A DNA stretch of 62,579 nucleotides, from assembly GCA_902469965.1 (NCBI GenBank), contig CABREP010000004.1, forward strand, positions 1-62,579, in the 5' to 3' direction. Position numbers and translations under genes: made by a program. The first letter of the stretch is position 1. Every line of letters begins with the position of its first letter. This document shows positions 44,452-53,066 of this stretch, in pieces. The notes under the pieces were generated by a model that had not been told where the DNA came from, did no database searches, and saw only the letters and a list, made by a program, of their open reading frames with translations. The DNA is from Egerieimonas sp900552095. GTDB lineage: Bacteria > Bacillota > Clostridia > Lachnospirales > Lachnospiraceae.

Positions 44452-45288
44452 TTATCGGCCTACTTCCCGTACGCCAACCGTAATCATCGTAATATAATCT
44501 TCCCTGCTTTGTAAGGAGATTTCATTTAACCCTTCTTCATACGAATAGCCAACCAGTTCCAATCTGTTTTCCTTTGCAAAGCAGCAGATATCACGGTAAA
44601 CTGCTCTCAGCCTCTTCCATCCTCCCAGGCAAACCGTTCGCAGATAAGTTCCCGCCGGACATACGGCATCGCAGATTTCCACATCATCTCTGGCATAATA
44701 AAAAAAGCAATCATAATCACGATAGTTTTCATTTACAATATTTTCTGATGAAATCCGGCTTCCAAAATTATCATAAAGACCATAGATAGACTTCAGCCGC
44801 ATGGAAAAATCTCCCGCAACCGCAAAATCAGCATCATCGTAAGCTCCGGTGATCGGTTTGCTGAGCAAAATGCGCTGCTCAGGAAGTTCAATGATCTCTA
44901 TTTTTCCGTATTCCGCTTCTATACCCAAAGATAACTTTTTTGATTTTTGTTCCAAAAACATTTTCGTATTCAAAAGTTCCCGTATGGATTTATCTATCAC
45001 TTTTTTCTTCTTGGCAATCATCTCTACAAAAGAACTCCCGGAAGGACTTTGCTGATAAGAAATAATCTCTTCTATTGACAGTCCAATCTTTCTCAGCATT
45101 AATATCAACTCCAGCTCAACTATTTGAAAGCAGGTATAATAACGATAACCATTCTCTTCCTTAAATTCAGGAGAAAACAGACCAATTTCATCATAATAAT
45201 GCAGCGTGCGCTTATTCACGCCATTCAGCCTTGCAAATTGTCCTGTCGTATATAAATATTCTCTCTTTTTCATTCTAATCTTTTTCAT
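44452..45288 (-). CDS. MerR family transcriptional activator with effector-binding domain (BmrR-like)
   Basis: About 278 residues. The N-terminal winged helix reads YTTGQFARLNGVNKRTLHYYDEIGLFSP and ENGYRYYTCFQI (about 9-48), the MerR signature; a helical dimer arm follows (about 75-115). The C-terminal half resembles the GyrI/BmrR drug-binding domain, ending SREDYITMITV. The start is uncertain between 45288 and 45273; a longer reading from 45351 would cross the divergent promoter. It probably activates the exporter genes 45425-48890 when it binds a drug. Confidence 0.88.
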   Translation of the reverse strand: MKKIRMKKREYLYTTGQFARLNGVNKRTLHYYDEIGLFSPEFKEENGYRYYTCFQIVELELILMLRKIGLSIEEIISYQQSPSGSSFVEMIAKKKKVIDKSIRELLNTKMFLEQKSKKLSLGIEAEYGKIEIIELPEQRILLSKPITGAYDDADFAVAGDFSMRLKSIYGLYDNFGSRISSENIVNENYRDYDCFFYYARDDVEICDAVCPAGTYLRTVCLGGWKRLRAVYRDICCFAKENRLELVGYSYEEGLNEISLQSREDYITMITVGVREVGR

Positions 45289-45296
45289 ATTCTCTA

Positions 45297-45327
45297 TTGA
45301 CTTTACAGTTACTGTATTGTTTATAAT
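45297..45327 (+). promoter_or_regulatory. MerR-type promoter with 19-bp spacer and dyad operator
   Basis: TTGACT (45297-45302) and TATAAT (45322-45327) are separated by 19 bases, two more than optimal, and the spacer holds the perfect dyad TACAGT-T-ACTGTA (45304-45316). This is the arrangement MerR activators untwist. It drives the exporter genes and is next to the merR start, so it probably also autoregulates. Confidence 0.85.
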
Positions 45328-45424
45328 ACCCTCCGACAAAGAAATTTGCAACCGTAATCTGCTTTAGAAAAAATAATATTTTGCCCGCCTGAAATCAGCC
45401 GGGTTTGTAAAAAGGAGGAGTCGT

Positions 45425-47149
45425 ATGAAAACCATTTTTTCAAAAGTCAAATTAAAAGGACGCTGGATTTTACTCCTGTCCATTCTGGTTTTATTTGCAG
45501 CAGTGGCAGAAATGATGCTTCCCTCACTGCTGGCCACAATGATCAACAGCGGAGTAACTTCTTCTTCACGCAGCGCTGTTTTCATTCTTTCTGCTGTTAT
45601 GGCAGGCGTTACCATTCTTGCATGTATTGTTAATTTCCTGTCTGTAAAAATTGCCTCCCGCATTTCCACAGATTTTTCAGCTGCGCTCCGCGGACAAGTT
45701 TTTGAAAAAGTGCAAAGCTTCTCCGCCGCTGAACTGGATCGTTTTGGCATTGCCAGTTTAGTCACCCGCAGTACCTCAGATATTACAAACGTACAAAATT
45801 TTCTGACCATGCTTTTACGGATTGGATTTCTTGCGCCTATGATGGCAGTTGCCGGACTGATCTTTTCCGCCGCCACTGGTGGTCAGGTCAGCTCTGTTCT
45901 CACAATTGCTATTCCTGTTTTATTAATCGGATGCGGCATCGTTATCCTGTTCGCTTCCCGCTATTCCGTCAGGCTTCGTCAGAAGCTTGACCGGCTCAAC
46001 CAGCTGTTTCTGGAATCACTAGAAGGCGTTCGCGTTATTCGCGCTTTCAACAAACAACAGGCTGAAAGCTGCCGCTTCGGCGAAGCAAATGCTGATTATG
46101 CTGCTACCGCCATGACGTCCGGGCGCATCACAAGCCTTCTGCTTCCTGTTATCAACGTAATCTTCGGCGTGACCACAGCGGCCGTTTTGGGAATCGGCGC
46201 TCACTACGTAGAGTCAGGCGCCATGGAAGTTGGTTCCCTGGTAGCAAACAGCCAGTATATCAGTATGGTTCTGATGTCCGTTATGATGCTGGCTCTTGTC
46301 ATCATGATGTTCCCCACAGCCTATGCCTGCTCCAGACGTATTGCCGAAGTTTTGGAGACTGAAGCAGTCATTCAGGACGGCTCCTTTCCTCTTACAAACC
46401 GTCCTCTTCGTTCCACCGTCGAATTTCGTCATGTGACTTTTGCCTACCCCGGCGCTTCTGAACCGATTTTAAAGGATATAAGCTTTAAGACACACCCCGG
46501 GGAAATTACTGCTATTATCGGCGGAACTGGAAGAGGAAAATCCAGCATTTTAAAACTGATTCCCCGTCTGTACGATCCCCTGTTTGGAGAAGTACTGATT
46601 GATGGCATAAACGCGAAAGAATATGCCGTAGATGATCTCCGTTCCCTGATTGGCTATGTTCCGCAAAAGAACGTTTTATTTTCCGGCGATATTGCCTCTA
46701 ATCTGAACTTTGGAAACAGTGAAGGAACGGAACAGGATTGGCAGAATGCCTCTCAAATTGCATGTGCAGAAGAATTTATCATAAAAAAAGAAAACGGTTA
46801 TCATAACAAAATTGCCCAGGGAGGAACTAACCTTTCCGGCGGTCAGCGGCAGCGTATGGCAATTGCAAGAGCAATTATGAAAAAACCTGAAATTTATGTT
46901 TTTGATGACAGTTTTTCAGCTTTAGATATGAAGACCGATCAGACACTCCGTCACAATCTGAAAGCTACTATGGGAGAAGCATCCGTCATACTGGTTGCAC
47001 AGCGCGTCAGCACAATTATAGATGCAGACCAGATTTTAGTTGTAGATGACGGTATGATCATCGGACAGGGAACCCATCAGGAATTGCTGAAAAACTGTCC
47101 ACTCTATCGTGAGATTGCAGAAATCCAATTAGGAAAGGAGGATGACTGA
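45425..47149 (+). CDS. Heterodimeric ABC exporter, subunit with degenerate ATP site
   Basis: A 574-residue half-transporter: six membrane helices (about 12-300) then an ATPase domain. Walker A is GGTGRGKSS (about 361-369), the signature LSGGQRQRMAIARA is canonical, and Walker B ends FDDSFSALD, with Asp in place of the catalytic Glu. That pattern is typical of the asymmetric multidrug exporters (BmrC/LmrC type). It overlaps the stop with the next gene's ribosome site. Codon use is more AT-rich than in neighbouring operons. Confidence 0.92.
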   Translation: MKTIFSKVKLKGRWILLLSILVLFAAVAEMMLPSLLATMINSGVTSSSRSAVFILSAVMAGVTILACIVNFLSVKIASRISTDFSAALRGQVFEKVQSFSAAELDRFGIASLVTRSTSDITNVQNFLTMLLRIGFLAPMMAVAGLIFSAATGGQVSSVLTIAIPVLLIGCGIVILFASRYSVRLRQKLDRLNQLFLESLEGVRVIRAFNKQQAESCRFGEANADYAATAMTSGRITSLLLPVINVIFGVTTAAVLGIGAHYVESGAMEVGSLVANSQYISMVLMSVMMLALVIMMFPTAYACSRRIAEVLETEAVIQDGSFPLTNRPLRSTVEFRHVTFAYPGASEPILKDISFKTHPGEITAIIGGTGRGKSSILKLIPRLYDPLFGEVLIDGINAKEYAVDDLRSLIGYVPQKNVLFSGDIASNLNFGNSEGTEQDWQNASQIACAEEFIIKKENGYHNKIAQGGTNLSGGQRQRMAIARAIMKKPEIYVFDDSFSALDMKTDQTLRHNLKATMGEASVILVAQRVSTIIDADQILVVDDGMIIGQGTHQELLKNCPLYREIAEIQLGKEDD

Positions 47150-47150
47150 G

Positions 47151-48890
47151 ATGAAAAACCATACCTTTAAACGTCTCTTTCAATATTTGAAAGCCCACAG
47201 ACTGAGACTGTTTTTTGTTTTGCTCTTTGCTTCCATCAGCACCATTTTTACCGTAATTGCCCCTTTTGTGATCGGAAAAGTCACAACGACCCTGTTTGAC
47301 AGCATCCGGGACGGTATTTTTTACTGGGATACTATTCTCTGGCTACTTGCTTCATTGGTATTCTTGTACCTGATTTCTCAATTCTTTTCGTTTTTGCAGG
47401 GATTTCATATGACAAAAATCACGGCAAATGTAATGCTTGAAATACGAAGCGATATTGACCAAAAAATGCACCGTTTAAAATTAAATTATTATGATACCCA
47501 CACCCACGGCGATATTCTCAGTGTGATCACCAATGATGTGGATACTATCAATAACACTGTCAGCCAAAACCTTACCTCGATTGTCACCCAGATTATTACT
47601 GCCATTGGAATCCTTTTTATGATGCTGGCAATCAGTCCTAAACTGACAATCATCCCTGTCATCATGGTTCCCCTGTCCCTACTCAGTGCCGCAGGCGTTA
47701 TGAAATCCAGCGGCAAACATTATGAAAAGCAGCAGCAAATGCTGGGACAGCTGAATGGATATATCGAAGAAATGTATAATGGCCAACTGATTATTCAATC
47801 CTTTAATTATCAGGAAAGAGCAAAGGAACAATTTTCTTCCCTGAACAAGGAATTGCAAAGCAGCTCTTACAAAGCAGAAACAACCGCCGGTTCCGTCAGC
47901 CCGATTACCACCCTGGTAAATGATATGGGCTATGTGGTCTGTGCCGCAATCGGCTGTCTCCGCGCAATCAGCGGCCTTATTACTGTAGGAAACGTACAGG
48001 CCATGTTAGAATATACCCGTCGTTTTGCCGAGCCATTTTCCTCTCTGGCCGGTATGGCCGGAAGTTTTGGCGCAGCCAAAGCTGCTGGAGATCGGATTTT
48101 TGCATTACTGGATGCCGAAGAAGAATTACCGGATACAGAGCACGGCATTATTCCCAAAGACCGTTCCGGAAGCGTCACTTTTCAAAATGTTCAATTTGGC
48201 TATACGCCTGACCGCCTGCTGATGAACGGCGTAAACTTAACAATAAAACCAGGCCAGAAAGTTGCCATTGTAGGACCCACCGGCGCAGGAAAAACTACTC
48301 TGATCAATCTTCTGATGCGTTTTTACGAAATAGGCGGGGGAAGGATTTCCGTAGACGGCGTCAATATCTGCGACATGCCCAGAAATGAACTGCGGGATCG
48401 ATTTGGCATGGTGCTGCAGGACACCTGGCTTTTTGAAGGAACGATTGCCGATAACCTGGGATATGCAGAAGAAAATATGGACAGAGACAAAATCATAGCC
48501 GCAGCCAAATCTGCCTGCGCACATAGTTTTATAAAAACACTTCCAGGCGGTTATGATATGAAACTGTCAAAAGGAGCCGAAAACATTTCCCAGGGGGAAC
48601 GCCAGCTCCTTACCATCGCCCGTGCAATCGCTTCCGATCCTGAAATTATGATTTTAGATGAAGCAACGAGTAATGTAGATACCCATACAGAAGTTTTAAT
48701 CCAGCGAGCCATGGCGCAGCTCATGAAGGGACGCACCAGTTTTGTAATTGCTCACCGGCTTTCCACCATCCGTGATGCTGATATGATCTTATATATGGAA
48801 GACGGAGATATAAAAGAAATTGGAAATCATAATGAACTGATGACAAAAGGCGGAAAATATGCAGCCCTTTACAATAGTCAGTTTTCATAA
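47151..48890 (+). CDS. Heterodimeric ABC exporter, subunit with catalytic ATP site
   Basis: A 579-residue half-transporter with six helices and an ATPase domain. Walker A GPTGAGKTT is canonical, Walker B ends ILDEATSNVD with the catalytic Glu, but the signature is degenerate, ISQGERQ instead of LSGGQ. It therefore complements the partner: one complete site (this Walker pair plus the partner's LSGGQ) and one weak site. The ATG at 47151 is chosen because GGAGG lies 9 bases ahead; the ATG at 47142 is too close to it. It exports drugs or lipids; the substrate is unknown. Confidence 0.92.
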   Translation: MKNHTFKRLFQYLKAHRLRLFFVLLFASISTIFTVIAPFVIGKVTTTLFDSIRDGIFYWDTILWLLASLVFLYLISQFFSFLQGFHMTKITANVMLEIRSDIDQKMHRLKLNYYDTHTHGDILSVITNDVDTINNTVSQNLTSIVTQIITAIGILFMMLAISPKLTIIPVIMVPLSLLSAAGVMKSSGKHYEKQQQMLGQLNGYIEEMYNGQLIIQSFNYQERAKEQFSSLNKELQSSSYKAETTAGSVSPITTLVNDMGYVVCAAIGCLRAISGLITVGNVQAMLEYTRRFAEPFSSLAGMAGSFGAAKAAGDRIFALLDAEEELPDTEHGIIPKDRSGSVTFQNVQFGYTPDRLLMNGVNLTIKPGQKVAIVGPTGAGKTTLINLLMRFYEIGGGRISVDGVNICDMPRNELRDRFGMVLQDTWLFEGTIADNLGYAEENMDRDKIIAAAKSACAHSFIKTLPGGYDMKLSKGAENISQGERQLLTIARAIASDPEIMILDEATSNVDTHTEVLIQRAMAQLMKGRTSFVIAHRLSTIRDADMILYMEDGDIKEIGNHNELMTKGGKYAALYNSQFS

Positions 48891-48910
48891 AGATCCTCAG
48901 ATAACAATTT

Positions 48911-48936
48911 CCCCACAGGAAGAAGTGCCTGTGGGG
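48911..48936 (+). terminator. Probable terminator of the exporter operon
   Basis: CCCCACAGG (48911-48919) pairs with CCTGTGGGG (48928-48936), 9 bp with an 8-base loop, 20 bases past the exporter stop codon. The T-run follows only after 16 further bases (48953-48959), so it is not a textbook terminator. Confidence 0.55.
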
Positions 48937-48967
48937 ATTCCATTTGTGCCCCTTTTTTTCAAAGCAA

Positions 48968-49015
48968 AACCCCGGAAGGCTGATAAACACTGGATTTATC
49001 GCACCTTCCGGGGTT
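48968..49015 (-). terminator. Terminator after tRNA-Gly
   Basis: AACCCCGGAAGG (48968-48979) pairs perfectly with CCTTCCGGGGTT (49004-49015). A second hairpin, GATAAA with TTTATC, is nested in the loop. On the minus strand it starts 8 bases past the tRNA end and is followed by TTGCTTTG. Confidence 0.75.
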
Positions 49016-49023
49016 CGGTTATA

Positions 49024-49095
49024 AGCACGAGACGGGATTCGAACCCGCGACCCTCGCCTTGGCAAGGCGATACTCCACCACTGAGCCACTCGTGC
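49024..49095 (-). tRNA. tRNA-Gly (anticodon GCC)
   Basis: The minus strand folds as a full cloverleaf: acceptor arms GCACGAG (49089-49095) and CTCGTGC (49025-49031), anticodon stem CGCCT/AGGCG around TTGCCAA, and a T-arm with GGTTCGAATCC. The D-loop is short, as in other Firmicute tRNA-Gly genes. CCA is not encoded. It is a single tRNA gene with no array. Confidence 0.96.
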
Positions 49096-49177
49096 GTTTT
49101 CAATTCACTGTATTTCCTACAGCAATTGATACTATACCATAAACCTTCTGCACCGTCAATACTTTTTTTCATTTTTT

Positions 49178-49942
49178 TCAGGTGCGCAGAATAGCGCTGA
49201 GCACATACTGGTTGTTGGGGAAATTTTTTTGGGAGATCTCTTCCAGACGGATCAGATCTACATCCAGCCACAGTTCCTCCGCCACCACCATCATGTGGGC
49301 GAACATAATGCCAAAGTTCAGCTCATCCCATTTTCCCAGCCGCTCCATACTCCGCTTTTTGGAAAAAATATGGATTCGGCTGTCATAGACCACGAAACGC
49401 CAGGGCTGGCTGTTCATGCTGGAGGGCGCCAGCCGCGCCGCCTCCAGCAGCTGTTTCATCCACTGCCTGGGAACCTCTTTATAAACGCAGAGTTCCTTCA
49501 GATCCAGACGCTTCGCCTCGATCGGCTTCCTGGTGGGGCTGCCCTTGCTCTTTCCAAAAGCCACCAGCGCCATCAGCTTCTTGTCTCCCCTTCTCTGCTG
49601 GCTGCGCTTCACCAGCATAGATCCCACAAAACAGGTTCCGATCCCTTTGCTGCACAGATAGAGCACCAGCTGTTCCATCAGGTAGCCGGCATTCATCTGC
49701 GCCCTGTCCTTTTCCTCCGAATACAGTGCCAGATAATACGGCGCCTTCACCGCAAAAGTACTCAGACGCTTATACTGTCCCTGCCGGTTATCCAGAACTT
49801 CCAGCTCTGTTGCTATTCCTCCGAACAGATCCCTGATCTCCTCGTAATAAGTTCTAATCCCTTCAAAAATCTGTGTATTCAAGGCATCCATTGTATAACT
49901 GCGAACCGATTTTCTTACAAATATTGCCTCGTATAAATTCAT
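49178..49942 (-). CDS. Nitroreductase family protein
   Basis: A 254-residue flavoprotein. The FMN contacts are visible at FVRKSVRSY (about 8-16) and LLEAARLAPSSMNSQPWRFVVY (about 165-186). The arrangement, with an N-terminal part around residues 20-150 and the second nitroreductase half after it, is a two-module variant. Its function is probably NAD(P)H-dependent reduction of an unknown substrate. AAGGGTGAG precedes the ATG. It is monocistronic with its own promoter. Confidence 0.85.
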   Translation of the reverse strand: MNLYEAIFVRKSVRSYTMDALNTQIFEGIRTYYEEIRDLFGGIATELEVLDNRQGQYKRLSTFAVKAPYYLALYSEEKDRAQMNAGYLMEQLVLYLCSKGIGTCFVGSMLVKRSQQRRGDKKLMALVAFGKSKGSPTRKPIEAKRLDLKELCVYKEVPRQWMKQLLEAARLAPSSMNSQPWRFVVYDSRIHIFSKKRSMERLGKWDELNFGIMFAHMMVVAEELWLDVDLIRLEEISQKNFPNNQYVLSAILRT

Positions 49943-49971
49943 ACTCTCACCCTTAATTTTTTTGTAATATT

Positions 49972-49999
49972 ATTGTAACATGTTTTTTCAGAATTGCAA
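49972..49999 (-). promoter_or_regulatory. Promoter of the nitroreductase gene
   Basis: Minus-strand TTGCAA (49994-49999), 16-base spacer, TACAAT (49972-49977), about 30 bases before the start codon. Confidence 0.55.
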
Positions 50000-50037
50000 C
50001 CGGCAATTTCTTATCTTTTCCTTACACTTTTCCTAAT

Positions 50038-51837
50038 TTATAGAAGTTTTTCCAGCTCCTGCACATACTCCTCAAAAGTGCGCAGTGCTTCCTGAACCGG
50101 TTCCGGACTGGTCATATCCACCCCTGCCAGTTTCAGAAGATCAATGGGATCCATGGAACTTCCCCCTTTTAAGAATTCCTTATAATGCTCCACTGCTCCC
50201 GGCTCCCCGGACAGAATCTTCCGGCTGATCGCAATCGCGGCTGAAAATCCGGTCGCATACTGATATACATAAAAGGGCGTATAGAAATGCGGGATCCGCG
50301 CCCATTCCAGAGCGATCGCCTCATCCACGGTCATTTCTTCTCCAAAATACTTCTTATTTAAATCATAATAAAGACTGCAGAGCAGATCTGCCGTAAGCGC
50401 CTCCCCCTGCGCCGCCCGTTCATGGACTTCCTTCTCAAATTCAGCAAACATAGTCTGCCGGTACACCGTGCCCTTAAACTGATCCAGGAAATAATTAATC
50501 AGATACGCTCTCTCCTGATCATCTGCCGCATGATCGATCATATAACGGATCAACAGCGCCTCATTGCAGGTGGAAGCCACCTCAGCCACAAAGATCCGGT
50601 ATCCTGCATACGGATATGGCTGAGTCTGATCCGAATAGTAACTGTGAATCGCATGCCCCATCTCATGTGCCAGCGTAAAGACATTGTTCAGATTCTCCGC
50701 ATAATTTAACAGCACATAAGGATGCGTCCCATACGCCCCCCAGGAATACGCACCGCTTCGCTTTCCCTGATTTTCATAGACGTCGATCCATCGGCTCGAA
50801 AAGCCTTCCTCCAGAATCCGTCCATAGTCCTCTCCCAGAACTGCCAGTCCCTTTTTCACTGTCTCTTTGGCTTCCGCAAAAGGAATCCTGCGGCTGCCCT
50901 CCTTCACCAGAGGCACATGCAGATCATACATATGAAGCTCTTCCACCTGAAGCGCCCGTTTTCTCAGCCGCACATACCGGTACATAGCCGGAAGTCCCCC
51001 GTGAACTGCTTCGATCAGCCCGTCATAAACGCGCTCCGGAATATTTCCCCCGTCCAACGCCATCGCCCGGGAAGAAGAATACTTTCTGGTTCGGGCAAAG
51101 AAGTACTCCTGTTTTACATTAGCATAAAAAGCAGCCGCCAGTGTATTTCTGAAGCTTCCATAAGCTTTGTACAGCGTATCAAAAGCCTCCTTCCGCACGC
51201 TCCTGTCCTGGCTCTCCAGAAATTTGATATATCTTCCATGGGTCAGCTGCTCTTTCCTGCCATCTTCCCCGGTAATCTCCCCAAAGGTCAGATCCGCATT
51301 ATTGAACATGGAGAAAATATCCCCCGGCCCCTGCCCCAGATCTGCCGCTCTGGCCAGAATTTCTTCCATCTCCTTTGTAAGGATATGCTCCTTCTGACGG
51401 AACTGTTCCTCAAAATACCTCCGGTAAAGACGCAAAGGCTCATAATCCTCCATCCACTCCTCCAGAAGCGCAAACGAGATTTCCAGGATCTCCGGCTCAA
51501 TAAAGGAAAGCTTATCTCCCGCCTGGTTCATCAGCACGGAAGCCCGGGAAGAAAGCGCCTGATAATGACCGTTTCCCGTGTCTGTATGATATTGCTGAGC
51601 TGCATAGACATAAACCTTCTCCAAAAGCTGCTGAAGCTGATCCCTCTTTTTCAGCACATCAAAACAATGCTTGGGAGAATCCGCCAGTGTCCCCCTCTCT
51701 TTTCGGATTTCCTCCGCCATCCGTCCGATCTTGGCGAAGTCTTCCTCCCATTCCTCTTCTTTCTTATATAAATCTTCCAGTGCCCAACAATCTTCTTTCT
51801 TCTGTTCCGCCCTGGAAATTAACTTTTCTGCTGCCAT
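50038..51837 (-). CDS. pepF: Oligoendopeptidase F (M3 metallopeptidase)
   Basis: A 599-residue cytoplasmic zinc peptidase. The zinc site HEMGHAIHSYY (about 382-392) has the HExxH pair, and the third ligand Glu lies in VAEVASTCNEALL about 25 residues on. The helical N-domain (about 1-190) is the PepF lid. It degrades medium-sized peptides, probably those imported by the peptide transporters. It is monocistronic and divergent from the GntR operon. Confidence 0.95.
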   Translation of the reverse strand: MAAEKLISRAEQKKEDCWALEDLYKKEEEWEEDFAKIGRMAEEIRKERGTLADSPKHCFDVLKKRDQLQQLLEKVYVYAAQQYHTDTGNGHYQALSSRASVLMNQAGDKLSFIEPEILEISFALLEEWMEDYEPLRLYRRYFEEQFRQKEHILTKEMEEILARAADLGQGPGDIFSMFNNADLTFGEITGEDGRKEQLTHGRYIKFLESQDRSVRKEAFDTLYKAYGSFRNTLAAAFYANVKQEYFFARTRKYSSSRAMALDGGNIPERVYDGLIEAVHGGLPAMYRYVRLRKRALQVEELHMYDLHVPLVKEGSRRIPFAEAKETVKKGLAVLGEDYGRILEEGFSSRWIDVYENQGKRSGAYSWGAYGTHPYVLLNYAENLNNVFTLAHEMGHAIHSYYSDQTQPYPYAGYRIFVAEVASTCNEALLIRYMIDHAADDQERAYLINYFLDQFKGTVYRQTMFAEFEKEVHERAAQGEALTADLLCSLYYDLNKKYFGEEMTVDEAIALEWARIPHFYTPFYVYQYATGFSAAIAISRKILSGEPGAVEHYKEFLKGGSSMDPIDLLKLAGVDMTSPEPVQEALRTFEEYVQELEKLL

Positions 51838-51927
51838 CTGTTTTTCCTCCTGCTGCTCTCAAGAAATCTTTCTTCTTTAATAGTATACCACATCTTTTTT
51901 CTTAATCTCATCTTTTTTTCTTTTCTG

Positions 51928-51956
51928 TTGACATTTCTTCCTTCCGGATGTATTAT
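51928..51956 (+). promoter_or_regulatory. Promoter of the GntR-ABC operon
   Basis: Consensus TTGACA (51928-51933), 17-base spacer, TATTAT (51951-51956). Immediately downstream AGTAC-AATA-GTAC (51971-51983) forms a short dyad around the expected start, a plausible autoregulatory operator for the YtrA-type repressor. Confidence 0.75.
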
Positions 51957-52000
51957 TGTATTAATCACTTAGTACAATAGTACAGAAAGGAGAGTTTCAG

Positions 52001-52375
52001 ATGCCATGGAATTTAAGTTCTGAACGTCCTATTTTTTCCCAGCTCATGGAACGGATCCAACTGGACATTATCACAGGGCGCTATCAGCCGGGAGAGAAAC
52101 TACCTTCCGTGCGGGATCTGGCCGCCGAAGCAGCAGTCAATCCCAACACCATGCAAAAGGCCCTCTCGGAACTGGAACGCAGCGGTCTGGTGTACTCTCA
52201 GAGAACCAGCGGCCGCTTCATCACAGAAGACGCCGCCCTGATCCAGAATCTGAAAAGAGAACTGGCTCATATGCAGATTCAGGAATTTCTTCACAAAATG
52301 AAGGGGTTTGGATTTGACTTTCAGGAAATTATAGATCTGATCAAAGCATTGATGGAGGAGGAGAAAAATGAGTGA
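52001..52375 (+). CDS. GntR family transcriptional regulator (YtrA subfamily)
   Basis: A 124-residue repressor: winged helix at about 10-75 with LPSVRDLAAEAAVNPNTMQ and LERSGLVYSQRTSGRF, then only a short helical tail (about 85-120), which is the YtrA-type layout lacking a large effector domain. AAAGGAGAG precedes the ATG. Its stop overlaps the ATPase start. It most likely represses its own operon in response to a cell-envelope stress. Confidence 0.93.
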   Translation: MPWNLSSERPIFSQLMERIQLDIITGRYQPGEKLPSVRDLAAEAAVNPNTMQKALSELERSGLVYSQRTSGRFITEDAALIQNLKRELAHMQIQEFLHKMKGFGFDFQEIIDLIKALMEEEKNE

Positions 52376-53066
52376 TCTGATAAAATGTGAACATCTCACC
52401 AAGTATTACGGCAGCAAGATAGCCCTCTCCGATGTGAATCTCACGCTGGAGAGCGGAAAAATCATCGGACTTTTGGGTCCCAACGGAAGCGGAAAAACGA
52501 CTATGATCAAACTGATCAACGGACTCCTTGTCCCCTCTCAGGGACTGCTCACCATCGCCGGGGAGATGCCAGGCGTCAAAACAAAGTCTTTCATCTCCTA
52601 TCTCCCGGAACGGATGTACCTGGGAAACTGGATGCGGGTGAATGACATCATGAACTTTTTTGAAGACTTCTATGAGGATTTTGACCGGAACCGGGCTATG
52701 GAAATGCTGGACAGTCTCCATATCCAGGCCAGCGACCAGATCCGCCATATGTCAAAAGGAACCAAAGAAAAGGTACAGCTGATCCTGGTGATGAGCCGCC
52801 GCGCGCGCCTCTACTGCCTAGATGAGCCCATCGCCGGCGTGGATCCGGCCGCCCGGGACTATATTTTAAGCACAATTCTGTCAAACTATGATCCTGAGGC
52901 CACAATCCTAATTTCCACGCACCTGATTGCAGATATTGAGAATATCCTGGATGAGGTAGTCTTTATCCAGAATGGTCAGATCCGGATCCACGATTCTGTG
53001 GACAATATCCGGTATCAGCAGAACAAATCTGTGGACGCACTGTTTCGGGAGGTATTCAGATGTTAA
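52368..53066 (+). CDS. ABC transporter ATP-binding protein (YtrB type)
   Basis: A 232-residue ATPase: Walker A GPNGSGKTT (about 35-43), Walker B LYCLDEPIAGVDP (about 145-157) and H-loop ISTHL. The signature region is MSKGTKEKVQL instead of LSGGQ, a degeneration shared by this subfamily. It overlaps GntR by 8 bases and the membrane protein by 7. Confidence 0.92.
   Translation: MSDLIKCEHLTKYYGSKIALSDVNLTLESGKIIGLLGPNGSGKTTMIKLINGLLVPSQGLLTIAGEMPGVKTKSFISYLPERMYLGNWMRVNDIMNFFEDFYEDFDRNRAMEMLDSLHIQASDQIRHMSKGTKEKVQLILVMSRRARLYCLDEPIAGVDPAARDYILSTILSNYDPEATILISTHLIADIENILDEVVFIQNGQIRIHDSVDNIRYQQNKSVDALFREVFRC

Noticed and set aside
49024..49095. tRNA-Gly as an integration attachment site
   Set aside because: No integrase and no second copy of the tRNA 3' end was spotted nearby, so there is no direct sign of an integrated element.
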